Positions 13,228 to 21,896 are shown, numbered from the stretch's first letter. The stretch: 31,270 bases of DNA from Pararhodospirillum photometricum DSM 122 (GCF_000284415.1 NC_017059.1:3632789-3664058); one strand, 5' to 3'. Translations and numbers: made by a program. The notes: generated by a model from the letters alone, not told the origin.

Positions 13228-15243
13228 TTAAAACCGGGCGGATAGCTGCAATCCGAACTCACGCGGATCGTTGAGTTGTGCCCCAACATAGCTGTTGGCA
13301 TAAACCTGATAAAGAGTATCAGACAAGTTGCGGCCATAGACGCCGATTTTCACCCCATACTCGGTCTCATAGGTCATCCCCGCGTCCACCACCGTGTAAG
13401 CCCCCTGGCGTAGGGTGTTGTTTTCGTCGAAATAGTGCTCCCCGACGTGGCGTACGGTTGCCGTGGGCTGCCAACGGCCACCTTCACCGAAATGGCCGGT
13501 CCACGAGGCCCGCAGGCTGTAGGCCGGGGCATAAGGCGTGGTGTTGCCCTCGTACGGACCTTTGGTAAACCGGCTTCGGTTGACCATGCCACCGACAGAA
13601 ACTTCCTGATCCTCAAAAATCACGGCCGTGCCGCTGACCTCAACCCCCAGGCTACGGGCATCCCCCATGTTGGAGAGCGTCATCAAGCCTGCCGGTCCGC
13701 TGTAGCCTTGCACCTCGTGGCTCTCGATATCGTACACGGTGGCTTCGGTGCGTAGCCTCCCATCCCGTGACTGATACTTCCAGCCGGTTTCAAAGCTGAG
13801 AACGGTCTCGGAGCCATAAGAGGCCGTATCCAAAGTTGTGGTACCGGCTTTGTTAAAGCCTCCAGGCTTGTACCCCCGGCCAATGCCCACCCAAAGGCGA
13901 TGTTCCTCGGAAGGAAGGTAGGCAAGGGCCGCGTGAGGGGTGATGGCCCAAAACGTTGCCTCATTGCGGTGGTCACCGATTGCACCGGTTTCGTCGGGAA
14001 TGCTCATGAGGGACTTAGCCTTTTCCCAGGCCACACGGGCGCCGGCGCTGATCTCCCAGCGCGGTGCCAAGCGATACGTGCTATCAGCGAAGAAAGAGTG
14101 GGTCATCATGGTGTTGTCGGAGAGGGGGCCGCCCATGGACCCAATGCTTCCCTCACCTCCCACGTCCTCGTATTTGTAGCGTTGCCTTTGCCCGCTGTAC
14201 CCAACGATCAAGGACAGGTCATCGGCTTTGTAATTGGCGCGCAGTTCCCCATACAGGCTCGTTTGGTCTTCCTCCGTGTCGATGCCGTAGGTGCCAAAAG
14301 TGCGCTCCAGAAACATTTCTTGCCAGGAGACAATGCCTGTGGTTGTCCACCGATCGGTGATTTCGTGGGTCGCGCTCAGGCTGATATCATCAAGGCGGCG
14401 GTTGAGTTTGGGCGTTGTCACCACCGGATTGACCCTGTCGCGCGACAGATCATCCAAGGACACGTAGTATTCCTCTTCCGACCGATAGCGCTCGGTGCCG
14501 ATTTTCAAGCGCGCGCTGAACGGCTGGGAGGAGGGCAGGTAATGAAGCGAGACCCGTCCGCTGGTCACGCGGCGGTCGTCGATGTTTTCCAGGCCGCGAC
14601 TCGGATCGTCGAGCGAGCCTCCCTCCATACTGTCATTGGCCATGCCCTGGATTGCCCACCCGGCATGAAGACCACTGCTGGCCCCGCCCGACACCCGGTG
14701 CCCCCGGCTGAAGGCCTGAACGTCGGTCCACAGCGTTGGCTTGTCGTCGGGCAGGGCGCTTTCCACATTGATCACGCCGCCCAGGGCCCCGCGCCCATAA
14801 ACCGCGCCTTGCGGACCTTTGACGAGTTCAACCCGATCGACATTTTCCAGGGCTTGTGCATACGCGTGCGGTAACTGAGGAACGCCGTCCACATTCAGGC
14901 CGACCGCCGGCCCATAAAAATCGCCTGACGACAGGCCGCGCAATGTAAAATTGTTGTAAACCCGGGAGCTGCGCCCCATGGATTGCAGCTCGGGAAACAG
15001 TGTGTCGAGCTTATCGGTGCTGTTCACCCGGTCTTTTGCCAACGCCTCGCCCGTTTTCACGGCCACGCTGCCAGAGACCTCGAAATCCGTTTGGTCGCGC
15101 TTGTTGGCCGTTACCGAAACGGGAGCCAACATGATGACACCGTAGGCGGATTCTGTTCCTTCGTCTGGGGTTTCTTGCGCAAAAGCAGGCCACGTCAACG
15201 TCATCAGTAAAACGGCGCCACCGGCGCGAAAAGGCCCCTGCAT
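13228..15243 (-). CDS. fyuA: TonB-dependent siderophore receptor, FyuA (yersiniabactin/pesticin receptor)-like
   Basis: A 671-residue outer-membrane TonB-dependent receptor. ATG 8 nt after AAGGAG, then a signal peptide ending WPAFA before QETPDEG. A TonB-box-like APVSVTA precedes the plug domain (about residues 45-155: NFTLRGLSSGDFYGPAVGLN, then VELVKGPQGAVYGRGALGG). A 22-strand barrel ends in Phe, the usual assembly signal. Several stretches follow enterobacterial FyuA as I recall it: SSxDFYxPAVxLxVDGVPQL, YSGPxGxxTLSN, and HYFDxxNxLRQGxY near the end. That points to the yersiniabactin-type receptor branch rather than a general TBDR. No synthesis genes are in view, so it probably takes up siderophores made by others. 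GC content looks lower by eye than in neighbours, possibly a sign of transfer. Divergent from an AraC-type regulator. Confidence 0.9.
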   Translation of the reverse strand: MQGPFRAGGAVLLMTLTWPAFAQETPDEGTESAYGVIMLAPVSVTANKRDQTDFEVSGSVAVKTGEALAKDRVNSTDKLDTLFPELQSMGRSSRVYNNFTLRGLSSGDFYGPAVGLNVDGVPQLPHAYAQALENVDRVELVKGPQGAVYGRGALGGVINVESALPDDKPTLWTDVQAFSRGHRVSGGASSGLHAGWAIQGMANDSMEGGSLDDPSRGLENIDDRRVTSGRVSLHYLPSSQPFSARLKIGTERYRSEEEYYVSLDDLSRDRVNPVVTTPKLNRRLDDISLSATHEITDRWTTTGIVSWQEMFLERTFGTYGIDTEEDQTSLYGELRANYKADDLSLIVGYSGQRQRYKYEDVGGEGSIGSMGGPLSDNTMMTHSFFADSTYRLAPRWEISAGARVAWEKAKSLMSIPDETGAIGDHRNEATFWAITPHAALAYLPSEEHRLWVGIGRGYKPGGFNKAGTTTLDTASYGSETVLSFETGWKYQSRDGRLRTEATVYDIESHEVQGYSGPAGLMTLSNMGDARSLGVEVSGTAVIFEDQEVSVGGMVNRSRFTKGPYEGNTTPYAPAYSLRASWTGHFGEGGRWQPTATVRHVGEHYFDENNTLRQGAYTVVDAGMTYETEYGVKIGVYGRNLSDTLYQVYANSYVGAQLNDPREFGLQLSARF

Positions 15244-15346
15244 CAGCCCATCTCCTTTTTCCATTCCAGGAAGGATGCGGTCGGATACGACACGCACCAC
15301 CCCGACACAGGCGCGTGGCTGGACACCCCTTTTATCGATGTGGCAA

Positions 15347-15361
15347 TGAGATTTAATCTCA
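15347..15361. promoter_or_regulatory. TGA-N9-TCA palindrome between the receptor and regulator genes
   Basis: TGAGAT-TTA-ATCTCA is a perfect palindrome with 6-bp arms. It lies 104 bp before the receptor start and 60 bp before the regulator start. It matches the form of the iron-responsive IRO box (TGA-N9-TCA) bound by RirA in other alphaproteobacteria, and it is equally placed for the AraC-type regulator next door. Which protein binds is not decided by sequence. Confidence 0.5.
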
Positions 15362-15420
15362 ACCCCTGGAAGGCCGTCTAACGGTAGCCGGCCAGTTTTT
15401 GTGGTTTTAGGGCAAAATTC

Positions 15421-16377
15421 ATGAACCACTGTGGTCTGACGGATCGGGGCTCTCTCCCTCTGGGGAGCCATTGTCTGTGGCCGGCGTTGCCCCTTCCTGC
15501 CGAGGAAGCTGCCCGCCGTTTGCGCCTCCACGACGTTCAAGAAGACATCCTCCTCGGAACCTGGAGTGGCCCCGTGGAACGGGAGTGGGGGATCTCCGGC
15601 GAAGCTCCGCCCATGGTTTGTGTGGGGGTATTGCTTGAGGGCGAAGTGGCCATGAAGCCGGCCCTCGGTCCCGCGTTGACGCTGCGGCCAGATACCACGG
15701 TTTTATACGCCATGGGGCATGCGGCCCATGGCGACGATGTGGTGAAGGCACAAGGAGCGCTGCGTTTTGTGGATGTACGCTTTCCCCCGCGGATCTTTTT
15801 GCCCAGAGCCCCCGATCTCGCAATGACTGTTGTGCACGAAGCCCTTTTTGCCAAGACCGAGGGCTCTGACGGGGGGATGCTGCGGGTCGGATCCACCTCC
15901 CCCGAGGTACGACGAACCGCCAACGAAATTCTGGCGTGCGAGGCTGTTGAGGGTCCTTTCCTGAAAGAACTGTCTTTGCGTGCCAAGGCCCTGGAGTTGT
16001 TGGTCCTGGCACTCCGCGATAGTTTTCCGTCCCCTGAGGTCACGATTTCGGTGCGCGAGCGCAAGCGCATCGCCATGGTCTGCCGCCTCCTGGAGGGAGA
16101 CTACGGCAGGCGGTGGAGTACCGGACAGCTAGCGCGCCACGTCGGGCTCAGCGAAAAACGACTTCAGGCTGGGTTTCGCCACGTCATGGGGGCGTCCTTG
16201 CATGCGTACCTGCGCTCGATCCGCTTCAAGGTGGCTATGACCTTGTTGGGAAACGGGGGGAGCGTCACGGAAACAGCCTACGCGGTCGGCTTTTCAAGCC
16301 TCAGTCACTTCAGCAAGGCTTTCAAGGACCATACGGGGATGTCGCCAAGGGAGTGGAGACAGAGAAGTATCCTCTGA
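15421..16377 (+). CDS. AraC-family regulator, PchR/YbtA-like
   Basis: A 318-residue transcription factor. The N-terminal 200 residues are a poorly conserved ligand-sensing region (GVLLEGEVAMKPALG resembles a cupin strand segment). The C-terminal 100 residues carry the double helix-turn-helix: WSTGQLARHVGLSEKRLQAGFRHVMG, then VTETAYAVGFSSLSHFSKAFKDHTGMSPREWR, the standard AraC second-HTH signature. The ATG has only a weak AGGG in front. Divergent placement beside a FyuA-like receptor mirrors YbtA/FyuA and PchR/FptA, where the regulator binds internalised ferri-siderophore and activates the receptor gene. That function is inferred from context and family. The 177-bp intergenic region would hold its binding site. 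Confidence 0.9.
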   Translation: MNHCGLTDRGSLPLGSHCLWPALPLPAEEAARRLRLHDVQEDILLGTWSGPVEREWGISGEAPPMVCVGVLLEGEVAMKPALGPALTLRPDTTVLYAMGHAAHGDDVVKAQGALRFVDVRFPPRIFLPRAPDLAMTVVHEALFAKTEGSDGGMLRVGSTSPEVRRTANEILACEAVEGPFLKELSLRAKALELLVLALRDSFPSPEVTISVRERKRIAMVCRLLEGDYGRRWSTGQLARHVGLSEKRLQAGFRHVMGASLHAYLRSIRFKVAMTLLGNGGSVTETAYAVGFSSLSHFSKAFKDHTGMSPREWRQRSIL

Positions 16378-16390
16378 GTTAAAGAGCGCT

Positions 16391-16440
16391 TCAAAAAAAA
16401 GAGGACCCCACCGACACCTAGCGCCAATAGGGTCCTCTTT
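16391..16440 (-). terminator. Terminator of glnA, also usable from the AraC side
   Basis: AAAGAGGACCC and GGGTCCTCTTT form an 11-bp stem around a 21-nt loop. On the minus strand the stem runs into T8, making a good intrinsic terminator for glnA. On the plus strand only the TTT of the stem itself is available, so stopping of the AraC transcript would be weaker. Confidence 0.75.
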
Positions 16441-16507
16441 GCTAGCTCGACGGAAGGGGGCCACTTTGCCCGATAGGCGCGGTGCCCCCTAATGTTCAGA
16501 GCTTAGA

Positions 16508-17917
16508 TCACACCGAGTAGTACATCTTGTACTCGATCGGATGCGGCGCGTGCTCGAAGTTGTACACTTCTTCCCACTTCAGAGCCAAGTAGCCGTCGAT
16601 CATGTCGTCCGAGAACACGCCGCCCTTCTTGAGGAAGTCGCGGTCGGCGTTCAGGCTGTCCAGGGCTTCGCGCAGCGAGCCACAGACGGTGGGGATGCCG
16701 GCCAGTTCCTCGGGGGGCAGGTCGTAGAGGTTCTTGTCCATCGGGTCGCCCGGATGGATCTTGTTCTCGATGCCATCGAGGCCAGCCATCATCATGGCGG
16801 CGAAAGCGAGGTAGGGGTTGGCGCCCGGATCCGGGAAGCGAACCTCAACGCGCTTGCCCTTGGGGCTAGCGACGTAGGGGATGCGGCAGGAGGCCGAGCG
16901 GTTGCGGGCCGAGTAGGCCAGCAGCACGGGGGCCTCGAAGCCGGGGATCAGGCGCTTGTAGGAGTTGGTCAGCGGGTTGGTGAAGGCGTTCAGGGCCTTC
17001 GCATGCTTGATGATACCGCCGATGTAGTACAGCGCCATGTCGGACAGGTCGGCATAGCCCGAGCCCGCGAACAGAGGCTTGCCGTCCTTCCAGATGGACT
17101 GATGGGTGTGCATGCCCGAGCCGTTGTCGCCGGCGATGGGCTTGGGCATGAAGGTCGCGGTCTTGCCGTAGGCGTGGGCGACCATATGAACGACATACTT
17201 GTACTTCTGCATGTCGTCGGCGGCTTCAATCAGGGTGTTGAAGCGAATGCCCAGCTCATGCTGCGAGGGCGCCACTTCGTGGTGGTGCTTCTCGACGGGC
17301 ATGCCCATCTCGGCCATGGTCGAAACCATCTCAGCGCGCAGGTCCTGGGCACTGTCCACCGGCGGCACGGGGAAGTAGCCGCCCTTGATCGGCGGACGGT
17401 GGCCGTAGTTGCCTTCGTCGAACACCTTGCCGGTGACGTAGGGGCCTTCCTCGCTGTCGATCTCGAACATGCAGCGGTTCATCGACACGTCGTAGCGGAC
17501 GTCGTCGAACACGAAGAACTCGGCCTCGGGGCCGAAGAAGGCGGTGTCGCCGACGCCCGAGGAGGCCAGGTAGGCAAGTGCCTTCTTGGCGATCGACCGC
17601 GGACAACGGTCATAGGGCTGCCCGGTCGAGGGCTCGTAGACGTCGCAGAACAGGATCAGCTGGGGCTGGGCGGCAAACGGATCCATCACCGCGGACTTCA
17701 GATCCGGCTTCAGGATCATGTCCGACTCGTTGATGTCCTTCCAACCCGCGATCGACGAGCCGTCGAACATGATGCCCTCGTTCAGGGCGTCCTCGTCGAT
17801 GGTCGAGACGTACTGGGCTGTGTGCTGCCACTTGCCTTTCGGGTCGGTAAAACGGAAATCGACGAACTTAACGTCGTTTTCCTTGATCATTTCGAGAATG
17901 GTCTTGGCGTCGGACAT
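16508..17917 (-). CDS. glnA: Glutamine synthetase type I
   Basis: A 469-residue cytoplasmic dodecameric enzyme making glutamine from glutamate, ammonia and ATP. Near the N-terminus [18 protein letters not shown] is the GSI beta-grasp signature. The ATP/metal region has [25 protein letters not shown] and [19 protein letters not shown] and [17 protein letters not shown] follow. Tyr398 in [12 protein letters not shown] is the adenylylation site used by GlnE, so activity should be set by nitrogen status through PII. The length is standard. It is downstream of glnB by 208 nt on the same strand, as in Rhodospirillum rubrum, where a joint glnBA message and a processed glnA message are reported. The ribosome binding site is modest (GGGA, 10 nt before ATG). 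Confidence 0.98.
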   Translation of the reverse strand: MSDAKTILEMIKENDVKFVDFRFTDPKGKWQHTAQYVSTIDEDALNEGIMFDGSSIAGWKDINESDMILKPDLKSAVMDPFAAQPQLILFCDVYEPSTGQPYDRCPRSIAKKALAYLASSGVGDTAFFGPEAEFFVFDDVRYDVSMNRCMFEIDSEEGPYVTGKVFDEGNYGHRPPIKGGYFPVPPVDSAQDLRAEMVSTMAEMGMPVEKHHHEVAPSQHELGIRFNTLIEAADDMQKYKYVVHMVAHAYGKTATFMPKPIAGDNGSGMHTHQSIWKDGKPLFAGSGYADLSDMALYYIGGIIKHAKALNAFTNPLTNSYKRLIPGFEAPVLLAYSARNRSASCRIPYVASPKGKRVEVRFPDPGANPYLAFAAMMMAGLDGIENKIHPGDPMDKNLYDLPPEELAGIPTVCGSLREALDSLNADRDFLKKGGVFSDDMIDGYLALKWEEVYNFEHAPHPIEYKMYYSV

Positions 17918-18125
17918 GACCTTGAGTTCCCGTTGTCATGAGACTTGTCTAAAACTGCGGCGGCCCGGTCCTGCTGGAAGGGGTCACCGGCGAACAACCG
18001 GCGGACTGTGCCGGGCCACCTTTTCCTGCTCCTGGGTCCATCGGACGATCCCGGGGAGCGGGCCGGCAGGTGGCAAAGCCTGGTGAGGGTCAACGTCCGC
18101 GAGAGCGTCCCCTGCGACGCCCTTA
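17918..18125 (-). other. glnB-glnA intergenic region
   Basis: 208 bp with no reading frame worth calling. It contains GC-rich inverted segments, for example CCGGCGAACAACCGG. In Rhodospirillum rubrum the glnBA transcript is processed to give a glnA message, so this gap is the expected place for that or for a second glnA promoter. I see no clear sigma-54 or sigma-70 promoter in it. Confidence 0.4.
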
Positions 18126-18551
<426 letters not shown>

Positions 18552-18735
18552 TCAATCTCCAGGTAACAGACTGATTAAATTTACGGTTTTTTACCCCCGA
18601 CGGCGTCCTGACGCAAGCTTTACTGCCTTTGGTACGGGCACGATGCTTCTTCTTTGGGCATGCTTTTGAAATCAACGCGCGTTACCCTGGAGGCCGCCCA
18701 GGACCCAAGTCCCTGGGATGTCAGGAGGACTCGGC

Positions 18736-19923
18736 ATGAAGGCGGCGAACGCCCTGTTTTCGTCCCTTGGGACGACCATCTTTACCGTAATGTCGCGTCT
18801 GGCCCAGGAGCATGGCGCCATCAACCTGGGGCAGGGATTCCCCGAGGGCCTGGAGCCCCCCGACGTCATCGAGGCGGCCCGCGCGGCCTTGACGGCGGGA
18901 CCGCATCAGTATCCCCCCATGATGGGAGAGCCGGTGTTGCGGCAGGCCGTGGCTGCTCACGAGGCGCGCTTTTATGGCCTCGACATTGATTGGGAGCGCG
19001 AGGTCCTGGTCACCTCGGGCGCGACCGAGGCTCTGGCCGATGCCCTGTTCGGCTTGATCGAGCCGGGGGACGAGGTCGTGCTTCTTGAGCCTTTGTATGA
19101 TAGCTACCTGCCCATCGTGCGCCGTGCCGGCGGTATCCCCCGGCTGGTGCGCCTGGAGCCGCCGCACTGGGACTTGCCGCGCGAGGCCCTGGCCCGGGCT
19201 TTTGGGCCGCGCACCAAGCTGATGATCCTGAACTCGCCGATGAACCCCTGTGGCAAGGTGTTCTCGCCCGAGGAGTTGGTCTTCCTGGCCGACCTGCTGG
19301 AGCGCCACGACGCCTATGCCCTTTGCGATGAGGTTTACGAGCATCTGGTGTTCGATGGTCGGCCCCATGTGCCGCTGATGACCGTGCCCGGCATGCGCGA
19401 GCGCTGCGTGCGGATCGGCTCGGCCGGCAAGACCTTTTCGCTGACCAACTGGAAGGTTGGCCTGATCGTGGCGGCGCCGGCGCTCCTGGAGCCCATTGCC
19501 AAGGCTCATCAGTATCTCACCTTTACCACTCCGATTCCCTTGCAGCGCGCCGTCGCCTACGGGCTGGGCAAGGACGACGCCTATTTCGACGGGCTCAAGG
19601 CCGATATGCAGGCCCGGCGTGATCGGCTGGCCCGGGGCCTGGAGGCGCTGGGAGTTGGCGTGCTGGCCTGCGCAGGGACTTATTTTCTCAGTGCCGACTT
19701 TCGCCCGCTTGGCGTGGATCGGCCCGATGCCGAACTGTGCCGCTGGCTGACCACCGAGGCCAAGGTCACCTTGGTGCCGGTCAGTGCCTTTTATGCGCAG
19801 GACACCTCCGATTCTCCGCCTCCCGCCCACTTGGTGCGCTTCTGTTTTGCCAAGCGCGATGCCGATCTCGACGAAGCTCTGGCCCGCCTGGGGCGGTTTT
19901 TCAACAAAGCGACGCAGCCGTGA
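18736..19923 (+). CDS. PLP-dependent aminotransferase, class I/II (YbdL/KAT-like)
   Basis: A 395-residue fold-type I aminotransferase. The second ATG was chosen because GGAGG stands 7 nt before it; an ATG at 18718 would add six residues without a ribosome binding site. Substrate-region motifs are INLGQGFPEG near the N-terminus and HQYPPMMGEPVLRQA. The cofactor site has VTSGATEAL (phosphate), NSPMNPCGKVF (Asn), CDEVYEHLVFD (D198, Y201) and the Schiff-base Lys232 in SAGKTFSLTNWKVG. The order fits the methionine / kynurenine-glutamine aminotransferase group (YbdL, KAT I) more than aspartate aminotransferases. The exact amino acid is not decided. It is divergent from glnB and followed by tRNA-His; no operon partner. 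Confidence 0.88.
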   Translation: MKAANALFSSLGTTIFTVMSRLAQEHGAINLGQGFPEGLEPPDVIEAARAALTAGPHQYPPMMGEPVLRQAVAAHEARFYGLDIDWEREVLVTSGATEALADALFGLIEPGDEVVLLEPLYDSYLPIVRRAGGIPRLVRLEPPHWDLPREALARAFGPRTKLMILNSPMNPCGKVFSPEELVFLADLLERHDAYALCDEVYEHLVFDGRPHVPLMTVPGMRERCVRIGSAGKTFSLTNWKVGLIVAAPALLEPIAKAHQYLTFTTPIPLQRAVAYGLGKDDAYFDGLKADMQARRDRLARGLEALGVGVLACAGTYFLSADFRPLGVDRPDAELCRWLTTEAKVTLVPVSAFYAQDTSDSPPPAHLVRFCFAKRDADLDEALARLGRFFNKATQP

Positions 19924-19977
19924 AACAAAGCCCTTGACGCCCTCGGGCCAACCCAGTAAAAAGCGCCCCACATCGAC

Positions 19978-20055
19978 GGCGGGTGTAGCTCAGTTGGTTA
20001 GAGCGCGTGGTTGTGGTCCATGAGGTCGTGGGTTCGAGTCCCATCTCTCGCCCCA
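19978..20055 (+). tRNA. tRNA-His(GTG)
   Basis: Anticodon stem CGTGG/CCATG with loop TTGTGGT, giving anticodon GTG. Position 73 is C and G-1 is encoded at 19978, both histidine features. CCA is encoded. D and T arms are regular. The acceptor GCGGGTG/CTCTCGC has a U-U mismatch at 6-67 and a G-U at 4-69. Confidence 0.95.
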
Positions 20056-20064
20056 AGTCATGAA

Positions 20065-20095
20065 GGCCGGGTTCTCACGGAACCCGGTCCTTTTT
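20065..20095 (+). terminator. Intrinsic terminator of tRNA-His
   Basis: GGCCGGGTTC, loop TCACG, GAACCCGGTC, then CTTTTT. A ten-bp stem with one G-U pair, beginning 10 nt after the tRNA. Confidence 0.85.
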
Positions 20096-20110
20096 CCTTT
20101 GGCGCGGAGG

Positions 20111-20755
20111 TCAGACTCCGCCAGAGTCGGGGAGCGAACATGACTTTAGTTTTTGGACAAAACGAGGCAGGGGGTTGGCTGTCGCGTTGGCGCTCCTGTT
20201 GCCCGGTACCGCGCTGGCCGATGAGATCGGCTGTGTTTCCACCGCCTTCAAGATGTTGAGCAGCCCAACCAAAGGGGCGAAAGCAAACACCATAATCAGA
20301 TCGTTGAGCGCCACCTGAGATAAGGTGAAATGCGGCTCCCCCCGGCACAGCGAGGACCACACGAACACCATGGCGGTGCAGGGCGCGGCGGCGAGCAAAA
20401 TCAGCCCGGCAAGATAGCTGTCAATCTGGTCGGCGGGCAGCCAGGGGCGAAACAGGTGGCTGATGAACACCCAGCCCAGAAACGCCATGGAAAAGGGCTT
20501 GACCGCCCAGTTGACAAACAGGGTAACACCGATCCCCCGCCAGTGCGCGCGGACACCGTGCAACGCACCAAAATCAATTTTCAGCAGCATGGGAATGATC
20601 ATCACCCAAACCAACCCCGCCACCGGCAGGTTGACCTGAGCGACCTCCAGCCCGGCCAAGGCCTGGAACGGCGCGGGAAAGAGATGCCCCAGGCCAACCC
20701 CGATCCCGATGCACAAAAGAACCCATAGGGTCAGATACCGTTCAAACAGACTCAT
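20111..20755 (-). pseudogene. acr3: Arsenite efflux permease Acr3, truncated to its N-terminal half
   Basis: The first 166 residues are clear Acr3 (bile acid/arsenite permease superfamily): MSLFERYLTLWVLLCIGIGVGLG, then MIIPMLLKIDFGAL, NWAVKPFSMAFLGW and LAAAPCTAMVFVWSSL with the conserved Cys126 of helix 4. The family is about 350 residues with ten membrane helices. Here similarity stops after NDLIMVFAFAPLVGLL (near 20257), and a foreign 48-residue tail, the antisense of a creA remnant, runs to a stop. About five helices remain, so arsenite export by this product is unlikely. It is the last gene of an arsR-arsC-acr3 operon, 72 nt after arsC, with a copy of the dispersed repeat in between. 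Deletion or assembly error cannot be told apart here. Confidence 0.8.
20175..20257 (+). pseudogene. creA: Remnant of a creA-like gene (signal peptide and first strand only)
   Basis: In one plus-strand frame the DNA reads a signal peptide, LAVALALLLPGTALA, followed by DEIGCVSTAFKML. Enterobacterial CreA begins its mature part with an EEIGSVDTVFKM sequence, as I recall it, so this matches the start of a periplasmic CreA protein. After about 20257 the match ends and the plus-strand sequence becomes the complement of acr3. No proper start codon is in this frame. An ATG at 20140 with a good GGGGAG ribosome binding site lies upstream in another frame and may have been its start. The remainder of the gene (over 100 residues) is absent here. 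Confidence 0.5.
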
Positions 20756-20779
20756 ACTCCAGGCCTCCGTGCAAAATCC

Positions 20780-20818
20780 GAGGGGTCTGGGGGAGGCCCG
20801 CCTCCCCAGCCCTCCTTT
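20780..20818 (+). repeat. Palindromic 3'-end repeat, copy 6
   Basis: GAGGGGTCTGGGGGAGGC, CCGCCTCCCCAGC and a short CTCCTTT. It lies 10 nt from the arsC stop codon, with its T-rich end facing that gene, so it is antiparallel to the operon and sits between arsC and acr3. Confidence 0.75.
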
Positions 20819-20827
20819 AGGGACCGC

Positions 20828-21343
20828 TCAAGCCGGCGGCTCCCCCTCCCGAACCGCACCAATCGCATCCAAGCGACTTTGCAAAGACAAACGGTCCAAC
20901 GCAGGAATCGGCAGGGCCAGGAACAAGCTCAGGCGCGCCTGAAGCGTGCGCATGACCTCGCCCAAAAAGGCATTCTTCTCGGCCACCGGACCGACAAACG
21001 CCGCCGGATCGGGCAACGACCAGTGGGCGGTTACCGGCTGCCCAGGCCACACCGGGCACACCTCGCCGGCCGCGCTGTCGCAGACGGTGATGACGAAATC
21101 CAAGGCGGGGCCGTGCGGGGCCGCAAACTCGTCCCAGGATTTCGAACGCAGGCCCGAGGTCGGGAAACCGGTTTGAGTGAGCAGCGCCAACACCTGGGGA
21201 TCGATGGCCCCCTTGGGATGACTGCCGGCACTCAAGGCCCGAAACCGGCCGGCGCCCTCACGATTGAGAAGGCTCTCGGCCAGAATGCTTCGCGCCGAGT
21301 TCCCAGTGCACAAAAACAAGACCGTATAGATTTTATCAGCCAT
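20828..21343 (-). CDS. arsC: Arsenate reductase ArsC, low-molecular-weight phosphatase type
   Basis: A 171-residue cytoplasmic enzyme reducing arsenate to arsenite. The phosphate-binding loop near the N-terminus is LFLCTGNSARS with nucleophile C12 and R18 (C-x5-R). LRSKSWDEFA and FVITVCDSAAGEVCPVWPG carry the further cysteines of the thioredoxin- or glutaredoxin-linked LMW-PTPase group, and HWSLPDPAA contains the general-acid Asp. It is somewhat longer than the usual 130-145 residues, with an extended C-terminus. The ATG overlaps the arsR stop by 8 nt, so the two are translationally coupled. The arsenite made here would normally leave through Acr3, which is truncated just downstream. Confidence 0.93.
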   Translation of the reverse strand: MADKIYTVLFLCTGNSARSILAESLLNREGAGRFRALSAGSHPKGAIDPQVLALLTQTGFPTSGLRSKSWDEFAAPHGPALDFVITVCDSAAGEVCPVWPGQPVTAHWSLPDPAAFVGPVAEKNAFLGEVMRTLQARLSLFLALPIPALDRLSLQSRLDAIGAVREGEPPA

Positions 21344-21758
21344 GGCATTCCCCGTGGGATGGGTTGGCAACGGCTTGAGCCTCCGGGGGCAGGGCGGCCC
21401 GCCCCAGCGCACACACGCTGGCCACCGGGGTGGCCGTCACCTGGTCCAGGATCCGGGCATCGGCGCTCACGGTGGGATCGTCGGCCAGGCTGGTGGCCAC
21501 CAGCGCCAAGAAGGCGCGGGCATAGGGGTTGAAGGCCCGCTCGGCCAGCCGGTAGTAGACCCACTTGCCGTCCCGGCGCTGCTGCACCAGACCGGCCCCC
21601 TTGAGGGCGCTCAGATGTTTGGAGACGGTGCCCGGGGCGAGGTCCAGCACCGCGGTGATCTGGCACACGCACAGCTCGCCGCCTTCCAGCAGCTTCAACA
21701 GCCGCACCCGGGTCGGGTCAGCCACCGCCTTGGCAACGATTTCGAAGATCTCAAGCAT
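21336..21758 (-). CDS. arsR: ArsR-family arsenite-responsive repressor
   Basis: A 140-residue winged-helix repressor. Start placed at MLEIFEIVAKAVADPTRVRLL; the open frame upstream crosses the operator and is not coding. The metal site ELCVCQI (C30, C32) in helix alpha-3 matches the As(III) motif ELCVCDL of type ArsR. The recognition helix region reads LAPGTVSKHLSALKGAGLVQQRRDGKWVYYRL. The protein is a little longer than the minimal ArsR, with a C-terminal helical extension. First gene of arsR-arsC-acr3, with a 24-bp inverted repeat 17 bp before its start codon as the expected self-operator. Confidence 0.95.
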   Translation of the reverse strand: MLEIFEIVAKAVADPTRVRLLKLLEGGELCVCQITAVLDLAPGTVSKHLSALKGAGLVQQRRDGKWVYYRLAERAFNPYARAFLALVATSLADDPTVSADARILDQVTATPVASVCALGRAALPPEAQAVANPSHGECHG

Positions 21759-21774
21759 GCACCCAACACTGCCA

Positions 21775-21798
21775 TCATTTTCCCGAATGAGAAAATGA
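21775..21798. promoter_or_regulatory. ArsR operator, inverted repeat
   Basis: TCATTTTC-N8-GAAAATGA is a perfect 8-bp inverted repeat, AT-rich against a GC-rich background, immediately upstream of arsR. ArsR repressors bind such imperfect dyads overlapping their own promoter. Arsenite would release the repressor and induce arsR-arsC-acr3. Confidence 0.7.
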
Positions 21799-21852
21799 TA
21801 AACCCATGACACCCCCCAGGCAAGAGACAGCACGCCCTCCCTCCCCAGGAAC

Positions 21853-21896
21853 GGAGGGGCCTGGGGAGGCCCGCCGCCCCAGCCTTGCCTGCTTTT
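21853..21896 (+). repeat. Palindromic 3'-end repeat, copy 7
   Basis: GGAGGGGCCTGGGGAGGC, then CCGCCGCCCCAGCC and TTGCCTGCTTTT. The last bases overlap the stop codon of the methyltransferase gene on the other strand. CCCTCC-CCAGGAAC-GGAGGG just to the left forms the second, smaller hairpin seen beside several copies. Confidence 0.75.

Noticed and set aside
16541..17941. A 466-codon frame antisense to glnA
   Set aside because: Mirror of the strong codon bias of glnA; Val/Gly/His/Arg-rich with no family features.
20140..20259. A short plus-strand gene starting at the ATG at 20140 with a good ribosome binding site
   Set aside because: The frame gives no recognisable protein (Trp/Arg/Cys-rich); the recognisable CreA-like signal peptide is in another frame. 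Kept only as the possible original start of the creA remnant.
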